Counted from the first letter of the stretch, positions 1 through 8,940 are shown. The stretch is DNA of 64,000 nucleotides from Mucilaginibacter defluvii (GCF_039543225.1 NZ_BAABJI010000002.1:124001-188000), one strand, 5' to 3'. Translations and numbers: made by a program. The notes: generated from the letters alone by a model not told the origin.

Positions 1-1
1 A

Positions 2-1159
2 CGCTTAAAGCGTGAGGATAACTGGGAATTGTTGCGCGGGCCGGTAAGTACCGTGGTGTTAATTTGGATAGGTTATAATGTATTGCAATTTGTCAACCCT
101 TTTGCCGAGTCGCGCCTGGCTTGGGTTTATACCATACGCACGGTCGCGATAGTGTTGTTCAGCTATTTTGTATTTGTTTATAATATCCGTACCATAGGCA
201 TGCTGCGTATAGCCATTAAGGTTTGGCTGCTGCTGGCATTAATTGGTGCCTTGTATGCCTACAAGCAAGAGTATATCGGTTTTTCGGCGGCAGAGGACGC
301 CTACCTGCACTCTGACCCTGAAATAGCATCGTTACTATTCATTGGCGGGCACTGGCGCAAGTTCTCCATATTTTCAGATCCGGTGGCTTTTGCTTACAAT
401 ATGGTAATGCCAAGTATAATTTGCATTTGTGTAATGGCAGGTAAGTTCAAACTCTGGCAAAAAATTGTAGCCGGGTTAATGGTTTGCATGTTTCTGCAAT
501 CCATGCTTTTCTCGGGCACGCGGGGCGCTAACGTGCTTTTACCAGCAGCCATGGTGCTGTTCGCTATACTTAACTTCAATAAAAAGGTTTTAATATTTGC
601 CATAATGGGGGCGGTGTTTTTGGTTGTACTCATCAATATACCCACCAGTAACCCTAATATTATGCGTTTTCAAACGGCGTTCAGGCCTAATAACGACGAT
701 TCGTACAATCTGCGTAAAATGAACCAAAAGCGTATTCAGCCTTTCATTCAATCGCATCCGTTTGGCGGCGGTTTAGGCGCTACTGGCACCTGGGGAAAAA
801 GGTTTGCCCCCGGATCTTACCTCGCAAATTTTCCACCGGATAGCGGTTATATTCGTACAGCTGTAGAGCTGGGCTGGGTGGGCCTCATTATTTTTTGTAC
901 CATGGTTTTCGTTATTTTAAAAACCGGTATCAATTATTTTTACAGGATAAGAGATGCTGAGCTCAAAACCTATTGTTTGGCCATGACCTTGGTTGTATTT
1001 GCCTATAACATAGCGAACTTTCCGCAGGAGGCACTGGTACAGTATCCGTCAAACCTGTTGTTCCCGTTGGCCGCCGCGCTTATAACGGTAAGTTACCGGC
1101 TTGATAGGCAAAAGCGGAATGGTGATAACATTACGGAGCCTACTTCCGTAAAATATTGA
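2..1159 (+). CDS. O-antigen ligase / polysaccharide polymerase family membrane protein, 5' end missing
   Basis: The frame is open from base 2, so the gene starts left of the window and only the C-terminal ~385 residues are seen. The protein is rich in hydrophobic membrane segments. It has the Wzy_C/O-antigen-ligase landmarks: an SGTRGANVLL segment that opens a transmembrane helix, then a periplasmic loop with HPFGGGLGATGTWG and PPDSGYIRTAVELGWVG, then further helices. Proteins of this family join or polymerise lipid-linked glycans on the outer face of the inner membrane. It lies 3 bases before a GT4 gene on the same strand and opens the polysaccharide locus seen here. Whether it is a ligase or a Wzy polymerase cannot be decided from sequence. 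Confidence 0.85.
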   Translation, partial: RLKREDNWELLRGPVSTVVLIWIGYNVLQFVNPFAESRLAWVYTIRTVAIVLFSYFVFVYNIRTIGMLRIAIKVWLLLALIGALYAYKQEYIGFSAAEDAYLHSDPEIASLLFIGGHWRKFSIFSDPVAFAYNMVMPSIICICVMAGKFKLWQKIVAGLMVCMFLQSMLFSGTRGANVLLPAAMVLFAILNFNKKVLIFAIMGAVFLVVLINIPTSNPNIMRFQTAFRPNNDDSYNLRKMNQKRIQPFIQSHPFGGGLGATGTWGKRFAPGSYLANFPPDSGYIRTAVELGWVGLIIFCTMVFVILKTGINYFYRIRDAELKTYCLAMTLVVFAYNIANFPQEALVQYPSNLLFPLAAALITVSYRLDRQKRNGDNITEPTSVKY

Positions 1160-1162
1160 TAT

Positions 1163-2377
1163 ATGAACATCAGCGATAGCATACAAAACCGCGATATTGT
1201 AATTGTCGGCCAGCAACCCTGGGATGTTGAGATAGGCAGCAATTGCAAAAACCTTGCGCTTGAATTCAGTAAGCATAACCGGGTATTGTATGTTAATTCT
1301 CCGCTCGACCGTATCACGCTTTACAAGCAAAAGCACGACCCGAAAGTGCAGAAGCGCATTGATGTGATTAATGGCAAAGCAGATGGTTTGATTACGTTGC
1401 AGGATAACCTGTGGAACCTTTATCCCGACAGGATGATCGAATCGATCAACTGGGTTAGGGGCAGCTTCATTTACGATACATTAAACAAGATCAATAACAA
1501 GCGTTTCGCTTCGTCAATCAGCAAGGCTATAAAGCGTTTAGGCTTTAAGGATGTTATCTTGTTTAACGATAACGATATGTTCAGAAGCTTTTACCTGAAG
1601 GAGCTTTTACAGCCCGACGTAAGCATTTATTACTCGCGCGATTATATGCTTTATGTTGACTACTGGAAACGCCACGGCGAACGTATTGAGCCGCTGATCA
1701 TAAAAAAAAGTGACCTGTGTGTGGCTAACTCAACTTACCTGGCAAGCTATTGCGCCAAGTACAATCCCAACTCGTTTTATGTAGGCCAAGGTTGCGATCT
1801 GGAAATGTTTACCAATCAGGCTGGTTTACCCATTCCAGACGACTTAAAAAATATCGGCAAGCCGGTTATCGGTTATGTTGGTGCACTGCAAAGTATCAGG
1901 TTAGATATAGATTTGCTCGCCCATATCGCTAAAACAAAACCCGAATGGAGCATTGTTTTAGTTGGGCCCGAGGATAACGAGTTTCAGGCCAGCAGCTTAC
2001 ACAATATACCCAATATCCATTTTTTAGGTTCGAAACCGGGCGCTATGCTGCCGGCTTATATTAACGCGTTTGATGTTTGCCTAAACCCGCAAAAGGTAAA
2101 CCAGGTTACCATTGGTAATTATCCGCGCAAAATTGATGAATACTTAGCCATGGGTAAACCTACCATAGCTACACGCACCGAGGCCATGAGCGTTTTTGAT
2201 CAGCACACGTATTTGTGCGATACCAAAGAAGATTATGTTAACGCCATCCAAAAAGCCTTAACCGAAGATTCGCCCGAAATGCAGCAGGAGCGTGTAGCCT
2301 TTGCCTCAACCCATACCTGGGAAAACAATGTTAAGGAAATTTACAAGGCCATTAACACCGTAAAAGCACGCCGTTAA
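1163..2377 (+). CDS. Glycosyltransferase, GT4 type (GT-B fold)
   Basis: The 404-residue protein has a two-domain layout typical of GT-B enzymes. The C-terminal donor-binding half contains KPVIGYVGALQS, WSIVLVGPEDNEF, IHFLGSKP, and the nucleotide-sugar motif region PRKIDEYLAMGKPTIATRTE, with the two glutamates of the EX7E pattern. It should transfer a sugar from a nucleotide donor to the growing lipid-linked glycan at the cytosolic membrane face. It follows the ligase/polymerase gene by 3 bases, so the two are probably cotranscribed. Its stop overlaps the end of the converging GT2 gene by 4 bases. Donor and linkage are unknown. Confidence 0.87.
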   Translation: MNISDSIQNRDIVIVGQQPWDVEIGSNCKNLALEFSKHNRVLYVNSPLDRITLYKQKHDPKVQKRIDVINGKADGLITLQDNLWNLYPDRMIESINWVRGSFIYDTLNKINNKRFASSISKAIKRLGFKDVILFNDNDMFRSFYLKELLQPDVSIYYSRDYMLYVDYWKRHGERIEPLIIKKSDLCVANSTYLASYCAKYNPNSFYVGQGCDLEMFTNQAGLPIPDDLKNIGKPVIGYVGALQSIRLDIDLLAHIAKTKPEWSIVLVGPEDNEFQASSLHNIPNIHFLGSKPGAMLPAYINAFDVCLNPQKVNQVTIGNYPRKIDEYLAMGKPTIATRTEAMSVFDQHTYLCDTKEDYVNAIQKALTEDSPEMQQERVAFASTHTWENNVKEIYKAINTVKARR

Positions 2378-3144
2378 TCGCGTTTGGTTTTAAAGGTAGC
2401 CAGATCGTAATTGTGCTTGATATTGCGATAGATCATCCGCGCAAATGCGACAAAAGGGTTAGTACTTTGCCTGAAATCGCTGCGTGTCATGGTAGAGGGC
2501 TCGTCAGCCGGGTTTACCTGGTCAAACAAACCTTTATAATCTTCGTAAAAAATCGCTTTTCCTTTATTTTTCAGGAACGACATCGCCATTAAAAACTCTG
2601 TACGGTCTCCCTTTATGCCTTCGGCATAACGTCCGAATTTGCTGAAAAATGACGTACGGCGCAGGTGCGGGTGGTCGCTATAAACATGGAATTTACGATA
2701 ACCGGGTTTCCACACGCTGAACATCATCTCCGAGAAACCTTTGCGCAAGGGCTTTAGGTAAGGGTATTTAAAGTAGGCGTAAAAGCGCGCCATATCTAAC
2801 TCCGGGCGCTCGTTCAGCAAGTCCAGCGCATCCTGCAAGTGCTCTGCATAACCCGGAAAAGGGTCAAAATCTTCCTGAACATAAAGCGTGTACGGTGTAG
2901 TTACCGCATCCTGCCCTTTATTGATGTTATTACCGAGGCCCCTGTTCTTAGGCGTGGTGATCAGCCGGAAGTTATAGGTAACGGCCAGTTCACGCAAACG
3001 GTCTAAATGCTCAGGGCGACTGCCATCGTCAGATACTACAATGTCACCAAAATTAATGTTCTGGTTGGCGAAGGCCTGCAACAGGCGCTGTAACGACTGG
3101 CTGCGGTTATAATGCGTTACAAGCAGGGTAATAGTATTAAACAT
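2374..3144 (-). CDS. Glycosyltransferase family 2, copy 2 of a tandem pair
   Basis: The 256-residue protein begins with a GT-A fold nucleotide-binding region (TLLVTHYNRS, then VVSDDGSRPEHLDRL) and a QEDFDPFPG segment where the metal-binding acidic motif is expected. It is closely similar along its whole length to the adjacent upstream gene: both share FGDIVVSDDGSRPEHL, PKNRGLGNNINKGQDAV, TPYTLYVQEDF, ARFYAYFKYPY and YSDHPHLRR. The two are 5 bases apart on the same strand and read against the flanking genes. This suggests duplication followed by divergence of acceptor or donor specificity. The donor sugar is not predictable. Confidence 0.85.
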   Translation of the reverse strand: MFNTITLLVTHYNRSQSLQRLLQAFANQNINFGDIVVSDDGSRPEHLDRLRELAVTYNFRLITTPKNRGLGNNINKGQDAVTTPYTLYVQEDFDPFPGYAEHLQDALDLLNERPELDMARFYAYFKYPYLKPLRKGFSEMMFSVWKPGYRKFHVYSDHPHLRRTSFFSKFGRYAEGIKGDRTEFLMAMSFLKNKGKAIFYEDYKGLFDQVNPADEPSTMTRSDFRQSTNPFVAFARMIYRNIKHNYDLATFKTKRD

Positions 3145-3149
3145 ACGGG

Positions 3150-3944
3150 TTATAGTTTCTTAAATAACACATCATAAGTCCACTTAAGCAACTTAAATTG
3201 CAGGTATACCGCCCTTGCTGCAAGCGCGAGCGAATTTTTACTTTCGCGCCATGAGGCCCGGCCCATGGTGCTGGGCTCGTCCGACGAATTTTTTTGATAA
3301 AACAAATCAGTAAAGCGGTCAAAAAATATGCCTTTACCTTTGTGTTGTATAAACGACAGCGCCATACGGTACTCGGTTAAATCACCTTTTATCCCTTCGG
3401 GATAGCGGCCAAATTTTTGCAAAAAGCTACTTCTCCGCAAATGCGGGTGATCGCTGTAAACATAAAATTTAAGGTGATTGTTCTTCAACGGCGATGCAGA
3501 GAACTTCATTTCTGAAAAGCCCTTATTATACGCTTTGGTATAAGGATATTTAAAATAGGCGTAGAAACGCGCTATATCCAGCTCCGCATCGGTTTCAAAA
3601 AAGTGCAATGCATCTTTAAAGTGCGTGGCAAATATTTCTTTCGGCTCAAAATCTTCCTGAACGTATAGGGTGTAAGGCGTTTGCACAGCATCCTGCCCTT
3701 TATTGATATTATTACCCAGCCCACGGTTTTTGGGCGCGGTAACCAGCCGGTAATTGTAATCGGGCTGCATGGCTACCAGCTTTTCCAGGTGCTCCGGCCG
3801 GCTGCCATCGTCAGATACTACAATGTCGCCAAATGTTATGCCCTGCGCCCTGAAAGCGTCAAGCAAACGCTCCAGCGAGCGGCTGCGGTTATAGTGGGTA
3901 ACCAGCAAGGTAACATCCTTAAAATGCAAATCAGGAATAGTCAT
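3150..3944 (-). CDS. Glycosyltransferase family 2, copy 1 of a tandem pair
   Basis: The 264-residue GT-A protein is the first gene of a two-gene minus-strand unit. It has the GT2 start VTLLVTHYNRSRSLERL, the nucleotide-sugar motif VVSDDGSRPEHLEKL and QEDFEPKE. It differs from its downstream paralogue mainly in the C-terminal ~60 residues and in the segment after KGFSEM. The 125-base gap to the divergent flippase gene should hold promoters for both directions. It contains a perfect 6-3-6 inverted repeat (GTGTTT-TAC-AAACAC, 4039-4053), but no clear TAnnTTTG box on either strand. Confidence 0.85.
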   Translation of the reverse strand: MTIPDLHFKDVTLLVTHYNRSRSLERLLDAFRAQGITFGDIVVSDDGSRPEHLEKLVAMQPDYNYRLVTAPKNRGLGNNINKGQDAVQTPYTLYVQEDFEPKEIFATHFKDALHFFETDAELDIARFYAYFKYPYTKAYNKGFSEMKFSASPLKNNHLKFYVYSDHPHLRRSSFLQKFGRYPEGIKGDLTEYRMALSFIQHKGKGIFFDRFTDLFYQKNSSDEPSTMGRASWRESKNSLALAARAVYLQFKLLKWTYDVLFKKL

Positions 3945-4069
3945 ACAATCTTTTACGCAATTTATAACGTATAAGGTTTATAATTGCTTTGTTTATTTTT
4001 ATAAGCTAATATGCAATAAAAACATGTTTTACCAATAGGTGTTTTACAAACACTGTATATCAACCCTTC

Positions 4070-5407
4070 ATGCTAAATAAACTACTGGCCGTTATTAAAA
4101 ATAAGCATTTCCTGTCGCTGGCAGGTAACATCATCATGTCAGGCCTGGGTATGCTTACAACCGCCATCATCTACCGCTCGCTAACGCTTGCCGAGGTGGG
4201 TATATGGGTTATCTTCCAAACAACCATTCTTTTTGTTGATACCTTCCGTTCAGGCTTCCTTACAACGGCGTTCATAAAATTTTACGCGGGCGCCACGCCC
4301 GAGCGTGCCGCCGAAGTAGTGGGTTCAACCTGGTATATAGCCCTGGGTATTACCGGCACACTGATCTTACTTAACCTGCCGGTGCTGTTTTTTATGGAAT
4401 ATATTCAGGACGGTGGATATATACTGTTTCTAAAGTATTTCGGCTTAACTTATATACTATCATTGCCATGGTTTATAGCCAGTTGTGTACTGCAGGGCGA
4501 GCAGCGTTTCGACCGATTATTGTACGTTCGCTTTGTTAACCAGGGCAGCTTTATCCTGATAGTAGTTTTATTGCTGATTTTTGACAAGGCCAGTTTGCTC
4601 ACCGTACTATATGCTTACCTGGCTTCGCACGGTTTAACAAGCCTGTATACACTCCTTATGCGGTGGACGAGGCTCAACACACTCAGCAAACGAACCAAAG
4701 AAACCACCCTTACCATATTTAACTTTGGTAAATTCAGTGTAGGTACAACGCTCAGTTCAAACATGTTCCGCCTGTCTGACGTAGCCATCATCAACCATTT
4801 CCTGGGTGCTGCGCCGGTGGCTATCTATAACCTTGGCCAAACGCTGATGCAGTTGGTGGAGATACCCTTACGCAGCTTCGCCGCTACAGGCATGCCATCG
4901 CTATCCGCAGCCTATAACCAAAACAGCCGCAGCGAGGTTATCTATATCATGAAAAAATACATCGGCCTGATTACCGTGGTGCTTATACCTGCCGCCATAG
5001 TTGCTGTACTGCTTGCCGATATTCCGATTTACCTGATTGGCGGCGGTAAATATGTAGGTACCGAGGCGGCCAATGTTTTCCGCCTGTTTATGACGTTTGC
5101 GCTGCTTTACCCGGCCGATCGCTTTTTTGCCCTAACGCTGGATGTAATTCATAAACCCAAGATCAACTTTTATAAGGTACTGGCCATGCTTGCAGCCAAC
5201 ATTATTTTTGATATACTTGGTGTGATGCTGCTAAAAAGTATTTATGGTATAGCTATAGCCACGGTAGTACCAACGCTTATTGCGGTAATAGTAGGTTACA
5301 TCGCGCTTAACCGTTATCATAAATTCCCATTCCTGAGTGTATATGCGTTGGGCGTGAGCGAAGCTAAAGTTTATTGGATGCAGATCAGGCAAAAGATGAG
5401 ACGCTGA
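4070..5407 (+). CDS. Polysaccharide flippase / lipid-linked oligosaccharide exporter (MATE/MOP superfamily, Wzx-like)
   Basis: The 445-residue protein is almost entirely hydrophobic helices with short loops, the layout of Wzx/RfbX-type flippases. It starts with a cytosolic LLAVIKNKHFLSLAGNI stretch followed by a helix containing MSGLGMLTTAIIYRSLTL, as in polysaccharide biosynthesis proteins. It should move undecaprenyl-linked repeat units across the inner membrane, between the glycosyltransferases and the ligase/polymerase at the left edge. It is followed after 71 bases by the GT14-like gene on the same strand. Confidence 0.85.
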   Translation: MLNKLLAVIKNKHFLSLAGNIIMSGLGMLTTAIIYRSLTLAEVGIWVIFQTTILFVDTFRSGFLTTAFIKFYAGATPERAAEVVGSTWYIALGITGTLILLNLPVLFFMEYIQDGGYILFLKYFGLTYILSLPWFIASCVLQGEQRFDRLLYVRFVNQGSFILIVVLLLIFDKASLLTVLYAYLASHGLTSLYTLLMRWTRLNTLSKRTKETTLTIFNFGKFSVGTTLSSNMFRLSDVAIINHFLGAAPVAIYNLGQTLMQLVEIPLRSFAATGMPSLSAAYNQNSRSEVIYIMKKYIGLITVVLIPAAIVAVLLADIPIYLIGGGKYVGTEAANVFRLFMTFALLYPADRFFALTLDVIHKPKINFYKVLAMLAANIIFDILGVMLLKSIYGIAIATVVPTLIAVIVGYIALNRYHKFPFLSVYALGVSEAKVYWMQIRQKMRR

Positions 5408-5478
5408 TACTGTGAACTAAAATTTGTGAAATAGTTAATTTGCGTATCATTACGTGCGTATACTACGTAAAACTGTTC

Positions 5479-6321
5479 ATGAAGCTGGCTCATTTAATAC
5501 TTGCTCATAATCATGCCGAACAACTGGAGCGCCTGGTAAACAAACTGGCGCATCCGGATGCGGACGTTTACGTACACATTGACGCTAAGGTTAACCTACG
5601 GCCTTTTGAAAGTTTAAAACGCTTTGAAAAAGTTTATTTTATAACTAACCGGGTTAAGATATATTGGGGCGCTTTTAATATGGTTGAAGCCACCGTTAAT
5701 AGCCTTGAGCAGATTATAAGCAGCAAAAATAAATACGATTACATCAACTTACTTAGCGGGCACGATTATCCAATTCAACCGGCAACTGCATTTATCAATT
5801 ATTTAAGCGATAATCCCGGCAAGGCTTTTATGAGCGCGCTATTGGCTGAAACCCATTGCCGCGATCTGCTGCCGCGGGTGCAAAAGTATTACCTGGATAA
5901 CTATCGTTTTCCGATGCGGTACCGGGCGCAACGATTATTGAACCGTATACTACCACCGCGCAAAATGCCCGGCAATATGGTGTTGGTGGGCCGTTCGCAA
6001 TGGTTTACCTTGAGTGTTGAAAGTGTAGATTACATCTTAAAATTTTGGGACGCGCATCCGTCTTTCCGTAACTTCATGAAGTTTACCTGGGGGCCTGATG
6101 AGTTTGTTTTTCAAACTATACTATACAATTCGCCTTTGAAGGATAAAATGGTGAATGATGACCTCCGGTATATAGACTGGACGGCAGGGGGTAAGAACCC
6201 CAAAACCCTTACCATGGATGATGCTGACAAATTGCTTGAATCCAAAAAATTCTTCGCCCGTAAGTTCGACATGCAACGGCACCCCGATGTGCTTGAGTAT
6301 ATCGACAAACACCTGCTTTAA
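5479..6321 (+). CDS. Core-2/I-branching beta-1,6-N-acetylglucosaminyltransferase-like enzyme (GT14)
   Basis: The 280-residue protein begins MKLAHLILAHNHAEQLERLV and has YINLLSGHDYPIQP, the signature block of core-2/I-branching GT14 enzymes. Further along is an acidic WGPDEFVFQTIL segment. GT14 enzymes add a beta-linked GlcNAc (or xylose) branch. The start at ATG 5479 is preferred over an in-frame TTG at 5440, because the family begins right at this methionine. A near-consensus -7 box (TTAATTTG, 5435-5442) overlaps the TTG, which also argues against it. It probably adds a side branch to the exopolysaccharide. Confidence 0.85.
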   Translation: MKLAHLILAHNHAEQLERLVNKLAHPDADVYVHIDAKVNLRPFESLKRFEKVYFITNRVKIYWGAFNMVEATVNSLEQIISSKNKYDYINLLSGHDYPIQPATAFINYLSDNPGKAFMSALLAETHCRDLLPRVQKYYLDNYRFPMRYRAQRLLNRILPPRKMPGNMVLVGRSQWFTLSVESVDYILKFWDAHPSFRNFMKFTWGPDEFVFQTILYNSPLKDKMVNDDLRYIDWTAGGKNPKTLTMDDADKLLESKKFFARKFDMQRHPDVLEYIDKHLL

Positions 6322-6329
6322 ATAATCGC

Positions 6330-6866
6330 TCAGGCAGCAGGCAAATTTATTACCGCGGTAAACAGGTTCAGGCTGTTATCCGCATCGTAACGGTAAGTAA
6401 ATTCGTCAGCGCATTTAGCAATAATTAATAACCCGAAGTGTTCTGTTATACTTTCAATATCGGGTATCTCGTCATCTGCGCATTCCTCAATACTGAATGT
6501 AACGTTGTGCTCATCTTTATAAGTGCCAAACAGGCGGCACATAATGTCGTAACTCAGTTGTACTTTACCTATAACGGGTGCCGATTTTGAAAAGTTTACC
6601 GGCGGGCCTGTGTCATATTTTTGGATGATGACGTGGTTACTGTCAATATCAACCAAAATATTTATGGTGTTGGCGTGCGAGTGCTTAAAGCCATTAGTTA
6701 ACAACTCGGTAGTTATTGATTTTACCTTGAAATGCAGGTCATAATTTTCCACTGAAGTAGCGCCTGCGCTATCTTCTAAAAAAGCCAGCACCTGCTTTAA
6801 CGATGGTGTTAATACCAGGCTGTCATTTAAAAATATAAACTCTTTACGGGTGGTTGTTATACGCAT
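6330..6866 (-). CDS. RsbW/SpoIIAB-like anti-sigma serine kinase (HATPase)
   Basis: The 178-residue protein has a GHKL ATPase core. The N-box is ITTELLTNGFKHSHA (E54, N58) and the G1-like motif is YDTGPPVNF (D85, G87). A C-terminal GLLIIAKCADEFTYRYD strand follows. Such kinases bind a sigma factor or another target and phosphorylate a STAS antagonist. It is the last gene of a four-gene minus-strand operon, 2 bases after the STAS gene. No sigma-factor gene is present in the window, so its regulated partner is unknown. The G2 box and ATP lid are poorly conserved, so kinase activity should not be assumed. Confidence 0.78.
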   Translation of the reverse strand: MRITTTRKEFIFLNDSLVLTPSLKQVLAFLEDSAGATSVENYDLHFKVKSITTELLTNGFKHSHANTINILVDIDSNHVIIQKYDTGPPVNFSKSAPVIGKVQLSYDIMCRLFGTYKDEHNVTFSIEECADDEIPDIESITEHFGLLIIAKCADEFTYRYDADNSLNLFTAVINLPAA

Positions 6867-6868
6867 TT

Positions 6869-7207
6869 TTATACTGCGGTGGCTTCGGTTAGGTTTTTAT
6901 AAATTTTAAATACTTTATCCAGCCTGATAAGGCTGAAAAGATTGTGAATGTCGGGTTTTAATCCGATAAGTAAAATATCACTTTTAAAGGCGATAGCATG
7001 TTTTAACGATGATACCAGGGCGCCCAAAAATGAACTGTCCATATAGCTGATACTACTCAAATCAAGAACAACTTTGTTTTTGTGCTCATCAATAAGCGCT
7101 ACAAGCTCGGCTTTAAATTTTTCAGAGTTATTTAAATTAGCCTCTGTAATATTGGTTTTAAGGGCTACGTACGTATCAGTAACAGTTTCAATATCGATCA
7201 TTATCAT
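6869..7207 (-). CDS. STAS-domain anti-sigma factor antagonist (SpoIIAA/RsbV-like)
   Basis: The 112-residue protein is one STAS domain. It has VVLDLSSISYMDSSFLGALV, in which D57-S58-S59 matches the conserved DSS motif and S58 is the likely phosphorylation site. It should switch between a phosphorylated form and a form that sequesters the kinase encoded 2 bases downstream; dephosphorylation would come from the SpoIIE-type phosphatase whose gene end it overlaps by 4 bases. A second methionine at residue 3 is an equally possible start. All three core parts of a partner switch are adjacent, so the role is well supported by context. Confidence 0.88.
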   Translation of the reverse strand: MIMIDIETVTDTYVALKTNITEANLNNSEKFKAELVALIDEHKNKVVLDLSSISYMDSSFLGALVSSLKHAIAFKSDILLIGLKPDIHNLFSLIRLDKVFKIYKNLTEATAV

Positions 7208-8343
7208 GTTTTAACAATATTTATTATGCTCTGATCATCTACAACAATGTCAGGGCTTAGGTTAAAAAGCTGTTGTTTTATTTCGTCAAAGCTGATGCCA
7301 GCTGTAAGTACTTTGTTTAATTTATGCTTAAAATTTTCGTAATCGGTTTTAACCTTACCGTTATCAGCAATGTCAATCATGCCGTCGGTAAAAATAAAAA
7401 GCTGGTCTGTAGGGTTTAAAACCAACTGCTGTTCAGTATAGCTTACACCGGCAAACATGCCCAGTAGTAACCCGTCCGTAGTTACCTGCTGCAGTTGTTG
7501 CGTGCCTGCGTGGTAATGTAACAGGGGCAAATCACCTGCGCCGGCATAGGTAATTACGTCGGTTTCCGTATCAATCAATAATAACGACAGACTGGAAAGT
7601 ATATCCTGCAATACATCGTCAAGGCAAATAATACTGTTTACCTTTTGCAAAATAGTAGCAGGCGAAAATTCGTTGCTTAACGTAGCAAACCTCACCGCCG
7701 ATCGCACATAGCTCAGGTAGCCGAACGTAAAATACCAGGCCATCCATTTTTTTCCCATTATATCGCCAAGCACCACATAGGTATAACGCTTATCAACCTG
7801 TATAAAATCAATAAAATCTCCTCCCGGAACATCATTATAAGGGCGATGCCAAAAGTTAATGTTATAACCTGTTATCTCCGGTTTTTTTTGCGGTATCGAT
7901 TTAATGTTTAACGCCTTAGCTGCATTTTGTACTTCAAGGGTTGATAGTTCGCGCTGTTTATTTACTGTGATTAAAATGTTGTTAAGCTTGGATATAATTA
8001 CATTTATAGGCGTATCCTTTATAATAAAGTCAATCGCCTGCAAATCAAGCCCCTGCTCAATGGTTTCCATATCGCTTAACGACGTCAGAAACACAAAGGG
8101 GATATCCCTGAAAATTTCCAGTTCCATCAGCTTTTGCCTGAACTCGATACCATTCATACCCGGCATTTCATAGTCAGACAGGATGATGTCGGGCACATCG
8201 GTGTTCAGTTTTTCAATAGCATTGGCCGCGGATGTAGCGGTAACACATTCCCACCCGGTTTTTTTCAAAGCCTGTACCATGATGTTTAAAAACAACAGGT
8301 TATCATCCACCAAAAGAATCTTGTTTTCTTTAGCCTGTGTCAT
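7204..8343 (-). CDS. Receiver-PP2C (SpoIIE/RsbU-type) phosphatase response regulator
   Basis: The 379-residue protein has an N-terminal receiver (residues ~8-125; acidic pair D13/D14, phosphoacceptor D57, K109) and a short linker. Its C-terminal SpoIIE phosphatase domain (~155-375) keeps the metal-binding aspartates: D176 in PGGDF, D194 in LGDIMGK, D320 in FTDG and D370 in VVDDQS. Phosphorylation of D57 should control dephosphorylation of the STAS protein encoded next. It is directly adjacent (no gap) to the upstream membrane-protein gene, consistent with translational coupling. The cognate histidine kinase is not in the operon; the hybrid kinase at 14050 or the kinases at 19730 and 21255 are candidates. 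Confidence 0.9.
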   Translation of the reverse strand: MTQAKENKILLVDDNLLFLNIMVQALKKTGWECVTATSAANAIEKLNTDVPDIILSDYEMPGMNGIEFRQKLMELEIFRDIPFVFLTSLSDMETIEQGLDLQAIDFIIKDTPINVIISKLNNILITVNKQRELSTLEVQNAAKALNIKSIPQKKPEITGYNINFWHRPYNDVPGGDFIDFIQVDKRYTYVVLGDIMGKKWMAWYFTFGYLSYVRSAVRFATLSNEFSPATILQKVNSIICLDDVLQDILSSLSLLLIDTETDVITYAGAGDLPLLHYHAGTQQLQQVTTDGLLLGMFAGVSYTEQQLVLNPTDQLFIFTDGMIDIADNGKVKTDYENFKHKLNKVLTAGISFDEIKQQLFNLSPDIVVDDQSIINIVKT

Positions 8344-8880
8344 TTACTTCTGGGTACCGCCGAATTTAAATATTGATTTTATAAGCAAATATATGCCCGA
8401 AAGTACAATTAATGATGATATCAGATCCATTATCGTGATACCATCATTAGCATTAAAATAAAATATGGTATAAATCTCAAAATCGGGCGGCGCCGGCATT
8501 ACAATCATGGCTAGCCCAAGTGTAATCATTACCAAACTGATCACCATCAGTACAATGTTGGCGCCCTTCTCTGCCCTGATATATTTTTTTGACGATTCGC
8601 TGTCAAACTGGTGCGATGATAACAGGATGCTGAATTCATCCAGCAGATCATCCCGCGAGGCGTTATCGGTATCAATTTGCCTTAAAGCATCAATACCCGC
8701 GTCAGCCTGTGCCGAATTTTCTATTGCGTTATTTAACCGTTGCTGTATGTCGCGGGCTTTATCACTGTCAATATTGGTTTCGGCAAGCAGGGCAATAAGT
8801 TCATCCAGTTTCTGGTTGATGGCCTGCCCGTCTTCCTGATCGTTATGGCTGTTGTTAATATTATTAATTTGGTCGCTCAA
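8344..8880 (-). CDS. Small two-helix membrane protein with cytosolic coiled-coil region, first gene of the partner-switch operon
   Basis: I do not recognise a family. The 178-residue protein has a hydrophilic N-terminal ~100 residues rich in N, D and Q with heptad-like spacing (QAINQKLDELIALLAET, DKARDIQQRLNNAIE). Two hydrophobic helices follow: NIVLMVISLVMITLGLAMIV, and one beginning IMDLISSLIVL. It starts the operon and abuts the phosphatase gene without a gap. A membrane anchor, sensor or effector for the partner switch is a reasonable guess, but nothing in the sequence proves it. Confidence 0.7.
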   Translation of the reverse strand: MSDQINNINNSHNDQEDGQAINQKLDELIALLAETNIDSDKARDIQQRLNNAIENSAQADAGIDALRQIDTDNASRDDLLDEFSILLSSHQFDSESSKKYIRAEKGANIVLMVISLVMITLGLAMIVMPAPPDFEIYTIFYFNANDGITIMDLISSLIVLSGIYLLIKSIFKFGGTQK

Positions 8881-8940
8881 TTTAAATTGATAATTTCAAA
8901 AACACTATTGCCATTAAACCGTACAAAGGTTATAATTTGA

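Noticed and set aside
5440..5478. TTG start 13 codons upstream of the GT14-like gene
   Set aside because: Family similarity starts at ATG 5479 and a near-consensus -7 box overlaps the TTG.
6330..8880. General stress sigma-factor (SigB-type) module
   Set aside because: No sigma-factor gene occurs in the operon or anywhere in the window; only the partner switch itself is supported.
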